Origin: DASRDR01 sp044867785
Lineage (GTDB): Bacteria > Methylomirabilota > Methylomirabilia > Rokubacteriales > DASRDR01
Length of the DNA: 46,998 nt
Direction of reading: 5' to 3'
Assembly (NCBI GenBank): GCA_044867785.1
Contig: JBIOVM010000149.1
Span: 1 to 46,998, forward strand
Shown here: positions 28,848 to 37,138 of the stretch, in pieces
Layout: each line of letters begins with the position of its first letter
Numbering within the stretch: position 1 is the stretch's first letter
Position numbers and translations under genes: made by a program
The notes under the pieces: model-generated
What the model saw: the letters and a program-made list of their open reading frames with translations, nothing else
The model's database searches: none
What the model was told of the DNA's origin: nothing

Positions 28848-29896
28848 CGTGTTCCGAACGCCGCCCGCACCCGGCTTGCGAACTCGCGGCCGTCCCAGTC
28901 GGCCACGGCGAGTCGCGGCAATCGCCACGGGCTTCCCTGGCGGGTGACCCGGCCGCCGTCCGTCGTGACGGCTCCGTCGAACCCGGCCTCGCGCACCATG
29001 CGCACGGTCTCCGCGGAGTAGTCGCCGTACGGATAGGCGAAGTGCCGCACCGGGCGCCCCGTCAGCGACTCGAGGCTCCGCTTGCTCGCGCAGATCTCCT
29101 CCGCCTGCTCCGCCGGCTCCTGGAACGACAGCGCCACGTGAGTGACGCTGTGGGCGCCGGCCTCGAACCGGTCGCCGTCGCAGAGGCGTCTTGCCTCCTC
29201 GCGCGTCAGCACGCGGTGCGTCGGACGCGGAGTGCGCGGCACGCCCGCCCAGCGATGGAGCGCGTCGAGGCCCTCCTCGCGAGCCTGACGGGTCTCCCGG
29301 TGAAGGATCGACCACAGGTCGCAGAAGAGCGCCTGCCGGGGGTTCCGGGGCGGGTTCCGGGCGCGCCAGGTGGAGTGCTGCTCCGACCACTCCGGGGGGG
29401 GACTCGCGGCGCCGTCGAGCCTCCAGCGCCGTGCGGAGCCGTCGACCGGCAGCTCCAGCTCCTCCGGCAACGGGCGCGGGTCGAGCACCAGCCGTTCCAG
29501 CTCGTCCCACCAGAACTCACGCGCTCCACCGAGAGCGCCGCTGGTCAGGAAGAACGTCGCCGGGCACGATCGCCGCTGGAGCAGCGGCCGGGCCGCCTCG
29601 AGGTTGTCGGCGTATCCGTCGTCGAACGTCACGGCGACGTAGCGACCGCCGACCCGCCGGGCCCTCCGGAGCTCCAGCAGGTCCGCGAGCCTGACCACCT
29701 CGCACTCCTCCCGCAGGACCTCGAGCTGGGCGGCGAAGTGTCCCGGGCTGACGCACAGCTCCCAGGGATCGCACTGCACGGCCGCGACCCGGTGGTACAT
29801 CAGGATCAGGGCGCGCGGCCGAAGGCGGTCGACGCCGCGTCCCAGCGCCCGTCGGGCGCCGCGGATGACGGGTGTCAGGCTCGTCCAGCCGGGCAT
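28844..29896 (-). CDS. NodB-type polysaccharide deacetylase
   Basis: A 350-residue carbohydrate esterase family 4-like enzyme. Metal and catalytic Asp pair in VTFDDGYADNLEAARPLL, then ATFFLTSGAL. Histidine ligands lie in AGAHSVTHVALSF, and the C-terminal block is FAYPYGDYSAETVRMVREAG. Between the first and second motifs is an insertion of about 90 residues (EFWWDELERLVLD onward) seen in many exopolysaccharide-locus members. No signal peptide is evident, so it may deacetylate a lipid-linked or cytoplasmic intermediate. Start ATG 29896 is two bases after the Wzt stop. Confidence 0.92.
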   Translation of the reverse strand: MPGWTSLTPVIRGARRALGRGVDRLRPRALILMYHRVAAVQCDPWELCVSPGHFAAQLEVLREECEVVRLADLLELRRARRVGGRYVAVTFDDGYADNLEAARPLLQRRSCPATFFLTSGALGGAREFWWDELERLVLDPRPLPEELELPVDGSARRWRLDGAASPPPEWSEQHSTWRARNPPRNPRQALFCDLWSILHRETRQAREEGLDALHRWAGVPRTPRPTHRVLTREEARRLCDGDRFEAGAHSVTHVALSFQEPAEQAEEICASKRSLESLTGRPVRHFAYPYGDYSAETVRMVREAGFDGAVTTDGGRVTRQGSPWRLPRLAVADWDGREFASRVRAAFGTR

Positions 29897-29898
29897 GC

Positions 29899-31236
29899 TC
29901 AACGAGGCGAACGCAGCCGGTCGGGCAGCGCCCCCGGATGGGAGATCTCGATCAGCTCGAAATCGCAGGTCACCACGCCCGCGCCCCCGCCGAGCCATGT
30001 CCGGAACCCCGGAGCGGCGAGGTCGACCACCTCGAGCTCCATCGCCCGCTCGACGAAGTCGAGCACGTCGCCCGGCCCCAACCGGTCGCCGGCGTAGCGG
30101 GCGATCCAGAGGGCGACCGTGTAGGTGCCCGGCTTGAGGTGCAGCTCCTCGATTCGCACCCGGACGACGGATCGTCCCTCGGGAAGGGTGAACGTCTCCC
30201 CCAGGGCGGCCAGGTCCACGTTCACGAGCTTCTGGCCGGCCGGATCGCGAATGCCCAGGGCGATGCTCTGGACCCGACGGGCGCCGACGGCCTCGATCGC
30301 GAGCTCGAACTCGGCGGGGCCGTCGGCGTAGAGCTGGCCGGCGGCGCGGGCGTCTCCACTCGTGAAGCGCACTTCGACGACACGCACCTCGCCCGTGCCT
30401 TCGCGGGCGGCGCCGGCCACGTCGATCCACTTCCCGGCGGCGGCGAAGGGCGTCTCGGCGCCGAGATACTGGGCCACCACCGTCGCCGTGTCCCCACAGG
30501 CGCGGAGGCGGCCGCGATCGAGGAGCACGCTCCGGCCGCACAGGCGCTGCACCGCCTCCAGATTGTGGCTGGCGAACAGGACGGTCCGCGCGTGCGTCCG
30601 CGACATGTCGCGCATCCGGCCGAGGCACTTCCGCTGGAAGCTCGCGTCGCCGACGGCGAGCACCTCGTCGACGATCAGGATCTCCGGCTCGAGGTGCGCC
30701 GCCACCGCGAAGGCGAGGCGGACGTACATTCCGCTCGAGTACCGCTTGACCGGCGTGTCGATGAACGCGCCGACATCGCTGAACTCGATGATGTGGTCGA
30801 GCTGCCGGCGGATGTCGGCCTTCCTCATCCCGAGGATGGCGCCGTTCAGGAAGATGTTGTCGCGACCGCTGAGCTCCGGGTGGAAGCCGGCGCCCACCTC
30901 GAGCAGCGAGCCCACGCGTCCCGTGATCAGGCCCCGCCCGCTCGTCGGCTCGGTGATCCGCGACAGGATTTTCAGCAGCGTGGACTTGCCGGCTCCGTTC
31001 CGGCCGATGACCCCGACGACCTCGCCGCGGCCCACCGAGAACGTCACGTCGCGAAGAGCCCAGAAGGTGTTCGGCGCGGGCCCGGCCTGCTCCGGGGCGA
31101 GCGCCGGCGACGGCCGCGCTCCCTTCCGGCTCCGGGTCCGCCACCTCGAGATCGCCTCCCGCAGCGAGCCGAACCCGAGCTCGCCCAGCCGGTAGGCCTT
31201 CGACAGGTTCTCGATCTCGATGACCGTCTCTGTCAT
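29899..31236 (-). CDS. wzt: Polysaccharide ABC transporter ATP-binding protein with Wzt C-terminal domain
   Basis: A 445-residue ATPase of Wzm-Wzt export systems, which move finished lipid-linked polysaccharide across the inner membrane. Walker A GRNGAGKST at residues 78-86, ABC signature YSSGMYVRLAFAVA near 165-178, Walker B EILIVDEVLAVGD, and H-loop LFASHNLEAVQRL. An unusual N-terminal segment (residues 18-58, Arg/Pro-rich) precedes the core. Residues about 270-445 form a beta-rich Wzt C-terminal domain (QSIALGIRDPAGQKLVNVDL, VRVRIEELHLKPGTYTVALW). In characterised systems this domain recognises the polymer's terminal modification; here methyl, pyruvyl or deacetylated ends are candidates. 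It begins 16 bases after wzm. Confidence 0.95.
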   Translation of the reverse strand: MTETVIEIENLSKAYRLGELGFGSLREAISRWRTRSRKGARPSPALAPEQAGPAPNTFWALRDVTFSVGRGEVVGVIGRNGAGKSTLLKILSRITEPTSGRGLITGRVGSLLEVGAGFHPELSGRDNIFLNGAILGMRKADIRRQLDHIIEFSDVGAFIDTPVKRYSSGMYVRLAFAVAAHLEPEILIVDEVLAVGDASFQRKCLGRMRDMSRTHARTVLFASHNLEAVQRLCGRSVLLDRGRLRACGDTATVVAQYLGAETPFAAAGKWIDVAGAAREGTGEVRVVEVRFTSGDARAAGQLYADGPAEFELAIEAVGARRVQSIALGIRDPAGQKLVNVDLAALGETFTLPEGRSVVRVRIEELHLKPGTYTVALWIARYAGDRLGPGDVLDFVERAMELEVVDLAAPGFRTWLGGGAGVVTCDFELIEISHPGALPDRLRSPR

Positions 31237-31252
31237 GCCGTTTCGACCGGCC

Positions 31253-32119
31253 CTACAGGGTATCCACCACCGTGCGCTCGGTGCGCTGGAAGATCAGCAC
31301 GCCGCTGACGAGAATCAGGAGGGTGCTCGCCAGGGACCCGACCAGCGCGCCCGGCAGGACGGCGCCGGCGCCGAGGAGCGCGTGTCGGAACGCCTCGACC
31401 ACCGGCGCCACCGGGTTCGCGAGGGCGAGCGCGCGATACTCCGGCGGGACCCGGGAGAGCGGGTAGATCACCGGCGTCAGAAACATCCAGAGCAGCAGCA
31501 GAAACGGCATCGCGTGCTTGAGGTCTCGGTAGCGGGCCGTGACCGACGAGATCCACAGGCCGACGCCGAGCCCCAGCGCCGCCGCCTCCACTGCCAGGAG
31601 CGGCAGCCACAGCGCGCTCCAATGCATCCCGACCCCGCTGCTCGGGGTGACGAGCCTGTATCCCGCCAGCACGACCAGGAACACGCCCAGCTGCAGCCCG
31701 AGCGCCACGAGACTCGTCAAGACCGCCGCCAGGGGCACGATCAGCCTCGGAAAGTAGACCTTCCCGAAGAGATCCGCATTCGAGCCGAACGTCGCCGATG
31801 TGGCTTGCAAGCTGTGGGAGCACGCGTTCCAGCCCAGAAGGCCGGCGAGATAGAAGAGGACTCTCGGAGCGCCCTCGGTCGGGATCGCCGCCACGCGGCC
31901 AAACACCAGGGTGAACACGAGCGCCAGCGCGAGCGGCTGCAGGACGTGCCACGCCGGACCGAGAAGCGTCTGGCGATACCGCGACACGAAGTCGCGTCGG
32001 AAGAGCAGGAACAGGAGGTCGCGCCGGTCCCACAGCTCCCCCACGTCGAAACGGAACCAGCTCCGGTTCGGAGCGATCGCGTGCGTGACCGGTGCGGCGG
32101 TGCGGGACGTCGCGCTCAT
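31253..32119 (-). CDS. wzm: Polysaccharide ABC transporter permease
   Basis: A 288-residue ABC-2 type permease, the membrane partner of the downstream ATPase. The N-terminus has ELWDRRDLLFLLFRRDFVSRYRQTLLG, the amphipathic entry helix typical of Wzm/TagG. Six hydrophobic segments follow (LALALVFTLVFGRVA, LFYLAGLLGWNA, VALGLQLGVFLVVLAGYRLV and others). Positive residues cluster on cytoplasmic loops. Its start ATG 32119 overlaps the methyltransferase stop as ATGA, and its stop is 16 bases from wzt. With no Wzx/Wzy genes visible, export is ABC-dependent. Confidence 0.95.
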   Translation of the reverse strand: MSATSRTAAPVTHAIAPNRSWFRFDVGELWDRRDLLFLLFRRDFVSRYRQTLLGPAWHVLQPLALALVFTLVFGRVAAIPTEGAPRVLFYLAGLLGWNACSHSLQATSATFGSNADLFGKVYFPRLIVPLAAVLTSLVALGLQLGVFLVVLAGYRLVTPSSGVGMHWSALWLPLLAVEAAALGLGVGLWISSVTARYRDLKHAMPFLLLLWMFLTPVIYPLSRVPPEYRALALANPVAPVVEAFRHALLGAGAVLPGALVGSLASTLLILVSGVLIFQRTERTVVDTL

Positions 32120-33261
32120 GACCGCACCGCCGGCCGATGGCCGACCGCCGGGACGGATGGGTCAGGACGCTCGTCGCCGCCCTTCCTCGCTCGCGCGACG
32201 ATGATCACGGGGAACTGGGGATCGTCGAACGACAGCTCCTCGTCGCTCAGCTCGTCGGCAGCGAGTCCCTGCAGGAGCGCGGTCGCCGCGAGCACGTTGC
32301 CGTGCGCCCCGACCGTGACCGCATCCGGCTGGAAGCACTCGCCGAGCAGTCGCCGGACGGAGAGCTCCGTGAACGCCCGGTGCCACGTCCCCGCCCCCGC
32401 ATCTCCATGGACCGGGCCGGCGGTTCCCGGCACGCTCAGCAACAGCACTCCGTCCGCCTTCAGGCTCCGGCGGCTGGCGGCGAGCGCGGCCGGGACGTCG
32501 TCCGTCAGGTGGAGCGCCTGATCGAGGATCACGCAGTCGAACGTGTCGTCCGGCAGGGCGCCGGCGGCCGCGAGATCGCGCACCCGCGTCACCCTCGCGC
32601 TCGGCGTCGCGCCATCCCGCAGGTCACCCGGCACCGCGCCTTCGCCTCCGGATCGGGGGGCGTATTCCCGGGCACCGACCTCGAGCACGCGCCCTCGAAC
32701 GTCGGCCGCATGGCTGCGAAGAAATCGCTCGGCGTAGAACCGATCGATCGGAAGCCCGCGGCCCCGGCCGAACCGTCCGTCGACGGGCGCCAGTCGGCGC
32801 CAGTCGCCCCACTCGACGCCACCCACGCGCGGAGGCCTCGCCTGCTCCCGCGCCACGCCGGACGTGGGCCAGCGAGCGGCCGTCCGGCGAGCCAGCCGGC
32901 GCAGGGCCGACCCGCCGATCTGGATCAGGTCGGCCGGCGCGTGACGGACCAGCGACCACAGGCGTGCCGCGGTCGATGGCCCCGTCCGCAGCTCACGGGC
33001 CGCGATCTGCGCCAGGCCGCCGTCCGTGAAGGCGCTCAGGCGGTCCCACCCGCGGCGCACACCCGCGTTCCTGGCATGACTCACGTGCGGCCTCGGCCCA
33101 GCGCCATGCATGGCCTCCGGCCGGACGCCGCCGTCACGACAGAGGTCGAAAATTCTCTCGAGCCATCGTCCACGACGATCATTTCGTCCGCGGCCGGGCG
33201 GAGCTCCCGCGGCGACTCGTCCTCGCGAGCCCACGGGTGGCCGACACGCACCTCGCGCCAC
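32116..33261 (-). CDS. SAM-dependent methyltransferase with degraded GT2 N-terminus
   Basis: A 381-residue frame. Residues about 175-370 are a class I methyltransferase very like the C-terminal half of the fusion at 25230-26867: RRLAPVDGRFGRGRGLPIDR, RGRVLEVGAREYAPRSGG, FDCVILDQALHLTDDV, LKADGVLLLSVPG, HGNVLAATALLQGLAADE. The part before residue 120 carries broken GT2 pieces (HVSHARNAGVRRG then LSAFTDGG) with the middle of the GT-A domain deleted. A Met at 33111 is a plausible actual start. The methyltransferase may still function; the glycosyltransferase half cannot. It overlaps wzm by four bases, but is separated from the first GT gene by more than 120 bases, unlike most other junctions in the operon. 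Confidence 0.75.
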   Translation of the reverse strand: MARGACRPPVGSRGRVAAGAPPGRGRNDRRGRWLERIFDLCRDGGVRPEAMHGAGPRPHVSHARNAGVRRGWDRLSAFTDGGLAQIAARELRTGPSTAARLWSLVRHAPADLIQIGGSALRRLARRTAARWPTSGVAREQARPPRVGGVEWGDWRRLAPVDGRFGRGRGLPIDRFYAERFLRSHAADVRGRVLEVGAREYAPRSGGEGAVPGDLRDGATPSARVTRVRDLAAAGALPDDTFDCVILDQALHLTDDVPAALAASRRSLKADGVLLLSVPGTAGPVHGDAGAGTWHRAFTELSVRRLLGECFQPDAVTVGAHGNVLAATALLQGLAADELSDEELSFDDPQFPVIIVARARKGGDERPDPSVPAVGHRPAVRS

Positions 33262-33368
33262 CGTGAGCTCAGGGAGGTCCCCGCGGCCTCTGGCCAGGAG
33301 TCGAGATCCCCGAGGGGTTCCTCGGGCCGGACCCGCCGCCCCTCGTATCGAACCGGCCCACTCACCAC
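33111..33368 (-). pseudogene. Frameshifted remnant of a GT2 N-terminal domain
   Basis: In one frame this stretch encodes DEMIVVDDGS, the nucleotide-binding strand of a GT2 enzyme. Right after it the homology jumps to another frame (LERIFDLCRDGG, then SHARNAGVRRG and AFTDGG). These are the equivalents of the GGLSSARNRGW and FLDADD blocks of the intact fusion gene at 25230-26867. The first 60 codons (PVRYEGRRVRPEEPLGD onward) match nothing I recognise. At least one frameshift near 33150 and an internal deletion are needed to explain it. Confidence 0.6.
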
Positions 33369-33387
33369 GCGGGGCCAGACCGCTCGC

Positions 33388-34464
33388 TCATATCCGGCCC
33401 AGCACGGCGGACATCCATCGGCGCTGCTCGATCCGTCGGTACAGGGCGTTCGGACCCTCCAGGCGACCCGCCCGAACGGTACTCGGGGACGGTAACTCCG
33501 ACATCTCCCGACCTCGCCATCGGCGCCGCAGGTCGGGAGGCAGCCCCAGCAGCCCCTTGATGGCCGCCCGCGCCAGCAGGCTATAGAGCTTGATGTCGAA
33601 CAGCATGACGGGGTCCGCGATCGTCGCGTGGCCGATGCAGCGCAGGCACCAGCCGTAGTTCCCCCACCGGTAGCACTTCCGCATCTGGTAGCTGAAGAAG
33701 GCGCCGCGGCTCCACCGAAAGATCCGGGGAGGCAGATCCGTGTTCCGCGCCCTCGCCCGGCTCATGACGGTCTTGAACGAGCTGATCATGCCCTGCGGGC
33801 GAGCGCTCATGGCCGTCTCGCTCTGGCGATACTTCACGAGGTACTGACGGACCACGCGAAACTCGGCGCGCTCCGCGATCCTGAGATTCAGGTCCCGGTC
33901 TTCGCAGCCCTGGCCGCCATCCTGCTCGGCGCGGGTGAGATAGGGCCCGACTTCCTCGAGGATCCGGGCTCGGATCAGGGGGACGCTGGCGTTGCCGACG
34001 AAGTTGCGAAACACCATGGCTTCGCGAACCCAGCCTTCGACGTTGAATTGCGTCGAGTACCCGATCACCCGGCCTTCGTCGTCGATACTGGCGAACCAGC
34101 AGTACACCAGCGCGACCGCGTCGCCGCCTGCCCGCATGCAGGCAACCTGCTTCTCCAGCTTCTCGGGATACCAGACGTCATCGGCGTCGGCCGGGGCGAT
34201 GTACTCTCCCCTGGCCTCGCGGACCGCTGCGTTCCGCGCCGCGCCCACGCCGGCGTTCGCCTGCGTAATGACGCGGAACCTCGGATCGGCCCTCGCGAAC
34301 TCGGCCGCGATCGCGGGAGTGGAGTCCGTCGATCCGTCATCGACCACCAGGACCTCGATCGAAGGATAGGTCTGGAGCTGGATCGATTCCAGCGTTTGTC
34401 GGAGGTGCCGCGCGGCGTTGTAGGCCGGCACGATCACGCTGACCAGGTTCGGAGTCCGAGTCAT
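33388..34464 (-). CDS. Family 2 glycosyltransferase (first gene of polysaccharide operon)
   Basis: A 358-residue GT-A enzyme: LVSVIVPAYNAARHLRQTLE, DDGS at residues 42-45, ANAGVGAARNAAVREARGEY, DADD near 93-96, and GCEDRDLNLRIAERAEF. A hydrophobic stretch near residues 280-310 (CLRCIGHATIADPVMLFDIKL) and a basic tail follow. ATG 34464 is preferred because the longer frame upstream crosses the proposed promoter. It is the promoter-proximal gene, about 130 bases from the sigma-54-like element, and could be the priming or first extending transferase, although it lacks the membrane helices of known initiating enzymes. Confidence 0.92.
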   Translation of the reverse strand: MTRTPNLVSVIVPAYNAARHLRQTLESIQLQTYPSIEVLVVDDGSTDSTPAIAAEFARADPRFRVITQANAGVGAARNAAVREARGEYIAPADADDVWYPEKLEKQVACMRAGGDAVALVYCWFASIDDEGRVIGYSTQFNVEGWVREAMVFRNFVGNASVPLIRARILEEVGPYLTRAEQDGGQGCEDRDLNLRIAERAEFRVVRQYLVKYRQSETAMSARPQGMISSFKTVMSRARARNTDLPPRIFRWSRGAFFSYQMRKCYRWGNYGWCLRCIGHATIADPVMLFDIKLYSLLARAAIKGLLGLPPDLRRRWRGREMSELPSPSTVRAGRLEGPNALYRRIEQRRWMSAVLGRI

Positions 34465-34604
34465 TTCCAGTCCGCCCCGTCCGTACGGGAGAGCGCCCGC
34501 CCGGGCGCACTCGGCCCCCCGAGCTTGGGGCATTGCCTCCATCTGCGTGCCTGCACGAAGGTGCAGCGTCGCCCGGCGCCTTTCCGGGCCCCTGTCCGTA
34601 ACTT

Positions 34605-34620
34605 GGCAAGATGCGGGCCA
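34605..34620 (-). promoter_or_regulatory. Sigma-54-type promoter of the polysaccharide operon
   Basis: Read on the minus strand this is TGGCCCGCATCTTGCC. It fits the -24/-12 consensus TGGCACG-N4-TTGC with one mismatch in the -24 box, and has the obligatory GG-N10-GC spacing. Transcription would start near 34594, giving a leader of about 130 bases before the first glycosyltransferase. A small stem-loop (GCCCGG/CCGGGC at 34571-34589) falls in that leader. Sigma-54 promoters require an enhancer-binding ATPase. Confidence 0.6.
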
Positions 34621-34679
34621 TCCCAGGTGGGTCGATAAGGAGGAATTTCGCCTCTCTACCGCGGGCGGCCGACCGTCGG

Positions 34680-34715
34680 TGGGAACTTCTTTGCCAAAGT
34701 GTGAAGAGAACTTCC
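34680..34715. promoter_or_regulatory. Possible activator-binding repeats upstream of the operon promoter
   Basis: Two copies of GAACTTC (within TGGGAACTTC and GAGAACTTCC) flank a palindrome CTTTG-C-CAAAG. They sit about 65-100 bases upstream of the -24 element, the usual distance for an enhancer-binding protein site. Proposed from position and symmetry only. Confidence 0.35.
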
Positions 34716-34928
34716 TATCGCGCTTGGGTGGAGCGACCCCACCGGGGTGCCGCGGTCGCGAGGCCCTAGCCGGCTTACCCCTTGATCCCGGGGGATGGGG
34801 CCCGCCGCCGAATCTTCGATTTCGTCGGCATGTGGGCGGACCGTCAGCCGGAGCGCGCCTGTCTGATCCCGCCCAGGCGCTCGGACTCTCCTCCGGCCCC
34901 CGACATCCCGGCGCTGGCACGACGGGCG
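34716..34928. other. Intergenic stretch without a recognisable gene
   Basis: The DNA between the operon control region and the ABC-binding-protein remnant carries only short open frames with no family likeness. It may be further decayed sequence. Confidence 0.4.
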
Positions 34929-35091
34929 GCGCGGACTACGTCGATCTCATCCAGCGCCGAAGGCCGGCGGACCTGCCCCGATCGAGCAGCCGACGATGCT
35001 CGAGCTCGGCGTCGACCTGCGAGCCGCGAAGGTCCTCGGCCCGCTCATCCCGCCGGCGGTGGTGGCGGCTTGGGTGGCCGAGATCGTCTAG
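34929..35091 (+). pseudogene. C-terminal remnant of an ABC substrate-binding gene
   Basis: One frame gives DYVDLIQRRRPADLP; a one-base shift then gives IEQPTMLELGVDLRAAKVLG and LIPPAVVAAW before a TAG at 35089-35091. This is the same ending as the intact protein at 45209-46216 (ILKGAKPADLPIEQPTKFEL, VINLKTAKSIGLTIPPAVLA). Only about 50 codons survive and the frame is broken at the ADLP/IEQP junction. Upstream sequence is no longer recognisable. Confidence 0.65.
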
Positions 35092-35205
35092 GAAAAGCAG
35101 GTTCGGTCGGGAGTTGAACCCCCTCACCCACCCCGAATCGATCGGCGGGTAGCGCCGGGCGCTCGGCGGTCGAGGGTTACCGCGCCTCCACCGCCGCCTG
35201 CGACG

Positions 35206-36546
35206 TCAGCACCATTCGAGGTCGGCGAGCTTGGTGCGGATCACGTCCCCGTCCGCCGCGGTCGGACGCAGCTCCAGATATCGCTCGAGGTCCGGCTTGC
35301 TCTGACAGCGCTTCGATCCATTCGCCCACCACTCGTAGAGCATCAAGCCCTTGATCCGGTAGGCATCGGCCAGTATGGCGGAGCCGCGGGGGGCGAGCGT
35401 GGCCGCGCGGTCCATGGACGCCACGGCGGTGTCCATGAGCTCGTTGGCGAGCCTGTCGTCGTTGAGGGCCATGCGCGCCCCCCGCGCGGCGCTGCTCCAC
35501 ATGAGGCCGTGAAACACCTCGCTGGCGGTGGGGCGAATGGCCGGCGGAACGACCGCCGCGGCCTTCGAGACCTGGGCTCGCGCGATCGCGACCCGACCGA
35601 GGAACGCGTCGTATTGGGCGTTCGTGACCCGAAGCCACTGCGCCCGTCTCTCGAACTCCGGGCCGGACGCAATAGGCGTCCGGAGGCTGACGGGAAACTG
35701 CGGGGCGAGCTTCTCGACGGCCTCGACGCGTTCGGACAGCCGCGAGCGGCTTCCCCAGAAGAACGTCTCGACGGCGCCGCGCTCGTCGGCTTCGTCGCGT
35801 ATCGCGCGAAGCATGGCCGACATCTCGCGCGGGTCATACCCGGCGTCGGCCATGAGACGGAGGCCCGCCTTGTCGGCCTCGCGTTCGAGGTCGCGCGGGT
35901 ACCCGGAGACCATCGCCACGAAGGAGAGATTCAGCCCGAGCCGCAGCAACGGAGGGGCATCCCGCGCAAGATCGTCCGCCGTGTCGGAGTGACCTCGGTT
36001 GGCCGGGTCCACGGCCGCCGCCGTCACCTCCAGCAGCTCCAGGAACTCGGCGACGTCCGCCGGGGCGCGGCGGCTCTGGATGGCCCGCGCCTCCCGGGCG
36101 TCGTGCCGGTGCGTGACGTGGACGATCTCGTGGGCGAGCACCCCGGCCAGCTGCGCTTCGTTCTCCGCACGCGCGATCATGCCCGTATGGATCACGAGCG
36201 TGCCGTGTGACAGGGCCGAGGCATTCAAGCGCGGGTCCTTCCGGACCCGAACCCGCAGGCCTTCGCCCCTCGCATCGCGATACGACGGCGGGGTCAGGCG
36301 CTCGGCGATCTTCTCGACGTACTGCTGAAGGGCCGTGTCAGCGTACAGAACCTCGGCCGGGAGGATGCTCTCCTCGGCTACGCTCGCGGCCAGCCACAGG
36401 CGCCCGTCGTCCTCTTCCGGAGCGGCGGCGGCCCCGGGCGGACGGATGGGTGGGGCGCTCGGTGAGGTGCAGGCCGTCAGGAGGGCGACACCCGAAAGGA
36501 CGGCGATCCAATGGATCGCCCTCGGTCGATTCCTTGTGGGGTTCAC
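35206..36546 (-). CDS. M48 family metalloprotease lipoprotein
   Basis: A 446-residue periplasmic, BepA/HtpX-like zinc protease. The N-terminus is a lipoprotein signal (WIAVLSGVALLTAC, lipidated Cys26). The catalytic motif LAHEIVHVTH has HEIVH at residues 139-143. The third zinc ligand lies in DLEREADKAG (Glu223). A C-terminal region of about 150 residues is helical and may hold degenerate TPR repeats (ASMDRAATLAPRGSAILADA). The frame is open to an upstream codon at 36711, but the promoter at 36710-36739 would start transcription at about 36703. GTG 36546 with a clean signal peptide is therefore chosen. Likely role: quality control of outer-membrane proteins. Confidence 0.9.
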   Translation of the reverse strand: MNPTRNRPRAIHWIAVLSGVALLTACTSPSAPPIRPPGAAAAPEEDDGRLWLAASVAEESILPAEVLYADTALQQYVEKIAERLTPPSYRDARGEGLRVRVRKDPRLNASALSHGTLVIHTGMIARAENEAQLAGVLAHEIVHVTHRHDAREARAIQSRRAPADVAEFLELLEVTAAAVDPANRGHSDTADDLARDAPPLLRLGLNLSFVAMVSGYPRDLEREADKAGLRLMADAGYDPREMSAMLRAIRDEADERGAVETFFWGSRSRLSERVEAVEKLAPQFPVSLRTPIASGPEFERRAQWLRVTNAQYDAFLGRVAIARAQVSKAAAVVPPAIRPTASEVFHGLMWSSAARGARMALNDDRLANELMDTAVASMDRAATLAPRGSAILADAYRIKGLMLYEWWANGSKRCQSKPDLERYLELRPTAADGDVIRTKLADLEWC

Positions 36547-36709
36547 GCGAAGAGCGGCCCCGCGAGGTCGTGAATCGGGGGGGCCGTTCGCGGCAAGGCC
36601 GTCGGGACCGGATTCGAACACCGATGGGGCAGGAGTCGCTTCCCTCGTCCGCGGTGCGTCAGTCGCTGCTCTGTCATCAGGTCGTCGAACGCCGCTCAAG
36701 CTGGCCGGC

Positions 36710-36739
36710 ACTGTAGGCTCCCGGCGTGGCGCTTGTCAA
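36710..36739 (-). promoter_or_regulatory. Sigma-70-type promoter for the M48 protease gene
   Basis: On the minus strand the sequence reads TTGACA, 18 bases, TACAGT. The -35 box is perfect and the -10 box matches four of six positions. The predicted start near 36703 leaves a leader of about 155 bases to the GTG start of the M48 gene. Confidence 0.6.
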
Positions 36740-37138
36740 TCTTTTGAGCGACCAGGGTGTCACGGGCGCGACACATCGTCGCTCTGCGGGATCAGACGAA
36801 GGAGCCCGGTCAATCCTTCGCGCCGTCAGCTCCGAGCGGTCGACGGCGCCTCCGTCCCCACGCTCGCGTGCTGGGCTTGCGCCTGGGGCGCCGCCGGTTG
36901 ACGCCTGGGCGGCCCATGCCCCGCGCTCCACCCGTTGGAGCGGGCCGCGGCGTTGATGTAGGGTCTCTGCGGACGGCGTCACGCTTCGTGATGACAGACG
37001 ACAGACAGAGCCACCGGCATGTCAGCCTGGCGGGATCCCGGGATCTGTGACCCTCCGCCCTCTCCCGAGAACCGCCGCCTGCCCGACGAGACGCCGGCCG
37101 AGTCCGAGCCGCTCGAAGAGCCGGCCTAGGATCGCGCC
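36740..37138. other. Intergenic stretch between M48 promoter and small Cys-pair gene
   Basis: About 400 bases with no open frame that resembles a protein and no strong repeat. It should contain the promoter for the plus-strand gene at 37139, but I see no defensible match. Confidence 0.4.

Noticed and set aside
34680..34695. Second sigma-54-like element on the plus strand (TGGGAACTTCTTTGCC)
   Set aside because: The GG-N10-GC spacing fits but the -24 box is poor and only a pseudogene lies downstream. The repeats it contains are better explained as activator sites for the opposite promoter.
35104..35122. Sequence resembling a tRNA T-arm (TTCGGTCGGGAGTTGAACCCC on the plus strand, shortened here)
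   Set aside because: The T-loop consensus is present but the stem pairs only three of five positions and no acceptor or anticodon arm can be built.
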